Part shown: positions 63,759-64,000 of the stretch, in pieces
Layout: each line of letters starts with the position of its first letter
Numbering within the stretch: the stretch's first letter is position 1
NCBI GenBank assembly: GCA_002409595.1
Contig: DHNQ01000019.1
Coordinates: 62,001 to 126,000 of the forward strand
Source: Dysgonomonas sp. UBA5412
Lineage (GTDB): Bacteria; Bacteroidota; Bacteroidia; Bacteroidales; Dysgonomonadaceae
Length of the DNA stretch: 64,000 bases
Reading direction: 5' to 3'
The notes under the pieces: model-generated
Told to the model about the DNA's origin: nothing
The model's input: only the letters and a program-made list of their open reading frames with translations
Databases searched by the model: none
Position numbers and translations under genes: made by a program

Positions 63759-64000
63759 GATAGTAATAAAGGTCTGTTAGTATAATAATGAGAAATAAAC
63801 TGTTGCAAAGATACCCCTCGCTATTTCAATCATTAGCTTCTATCTGATCAGAAAACACAAAAAGCCGATCATTGTGGATTAAAAAATCTTATAATAAAGG
63901 ATTAATCAAAACAGAAATCTCAAAGAAATAAGTTTTTATGTATATTTGTAAACTTTAGTACAGGATAATATTTCGATAATAAAAATAAATAACAAACAGG
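63759..64000. other. Intergenic region at the window end
   Basis: Contains TATATTTG (63941-63948), a good plus-strand -7 box, probably for a gene starting beyond the window. No gene is seen. Confidence 0.45.

Overview
The window looks like a chromosome segment of a low-GC member of the Bacteroidales (Bacteroidota). The evidence is a MurF-Alr fusion next to a GSCFA gene, promoters of the Bacteroidota type (TTTG, about 19 bases, TAnnTTTG), genes without obvious Shine-Dalgarno sequences, several CarboxypepD_reg/DUF2141/OmpA-type envelope proteins, and a Bacteroides-style mobilizable element. The low GC and gene content would suit a Dysgonomonas-like genus, but that is only a guess.

Bases 1-41230 are mostly housekeeping. 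In order they hold: the end of a 3-hydroxyacyl-CoA dehydrogenase and acetate kinase; a secreted EEP hydrolase, murF-alr and GSCFA; a candidate small RNA; clpB; a trans-sulfuration enzyme; aroQ, pyk, an O-methyltransferase, rbfA and a LolE-like permease; a YsxC/guanine deaminase operon; a DUF47-PiT phosphate transporter; rpsA; small envelope and stress proteins; a TolC-HlyD-ABC2-ABC2 export operon without an ATPase gene; rhomboid protease and an OmpA lipoprotein. At 36376-36835 there is a clear cobalamin riboswitch with no gene behind it. Next to it, a small secreted protein, a sigma-54-like promoter with a palindromic upstream site, a hybrid histidine kinase and an NtrC-type regulator form what looks like one signalling circuit.

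Bases 41679-59736 are an integrated mobilizable element of about 18 kb. It sits in the 3' end of a tRNA-Leu(CAA) gene and is bounded by a 15-bp direct repeat. It carries a tyrosine integrase with a consensus promoter, near-identical 25-bp arm-type repeats at both ends, an excisionase-like HTH protein, an SF3 helicase, a TOPRIM primase, a probable oriT, MobC- and MobA-like proteins, and no conjugation apparatus of its own. The cargo is defence-like: a DUF4209 protein with a HEPN-type RNxxxHG motif, an AlbA/ATPase/winged-helix protein containing an 11-bp tandem repeat, and a two-gene cassette (932 aa protein plus a 1611 aa DEAH helicase with a C-terminal DUF1998/MZB region) that matches the layout of Druantia type III (druH-druE). 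The element also brings its own terminator for the tRNA, whose original terminator is now stranded at the far end.

Bases 59737-64000 return to the chromosome: tRNA-Leu, mannose-1-phosphate guanylyltransferase, adenosylhomocysteinase, a perfect 60-bp palindromic terminator, and a DUF418 membrane protein. No rRNA genes, CRISPR arrays or intact insertion sequences were seen.
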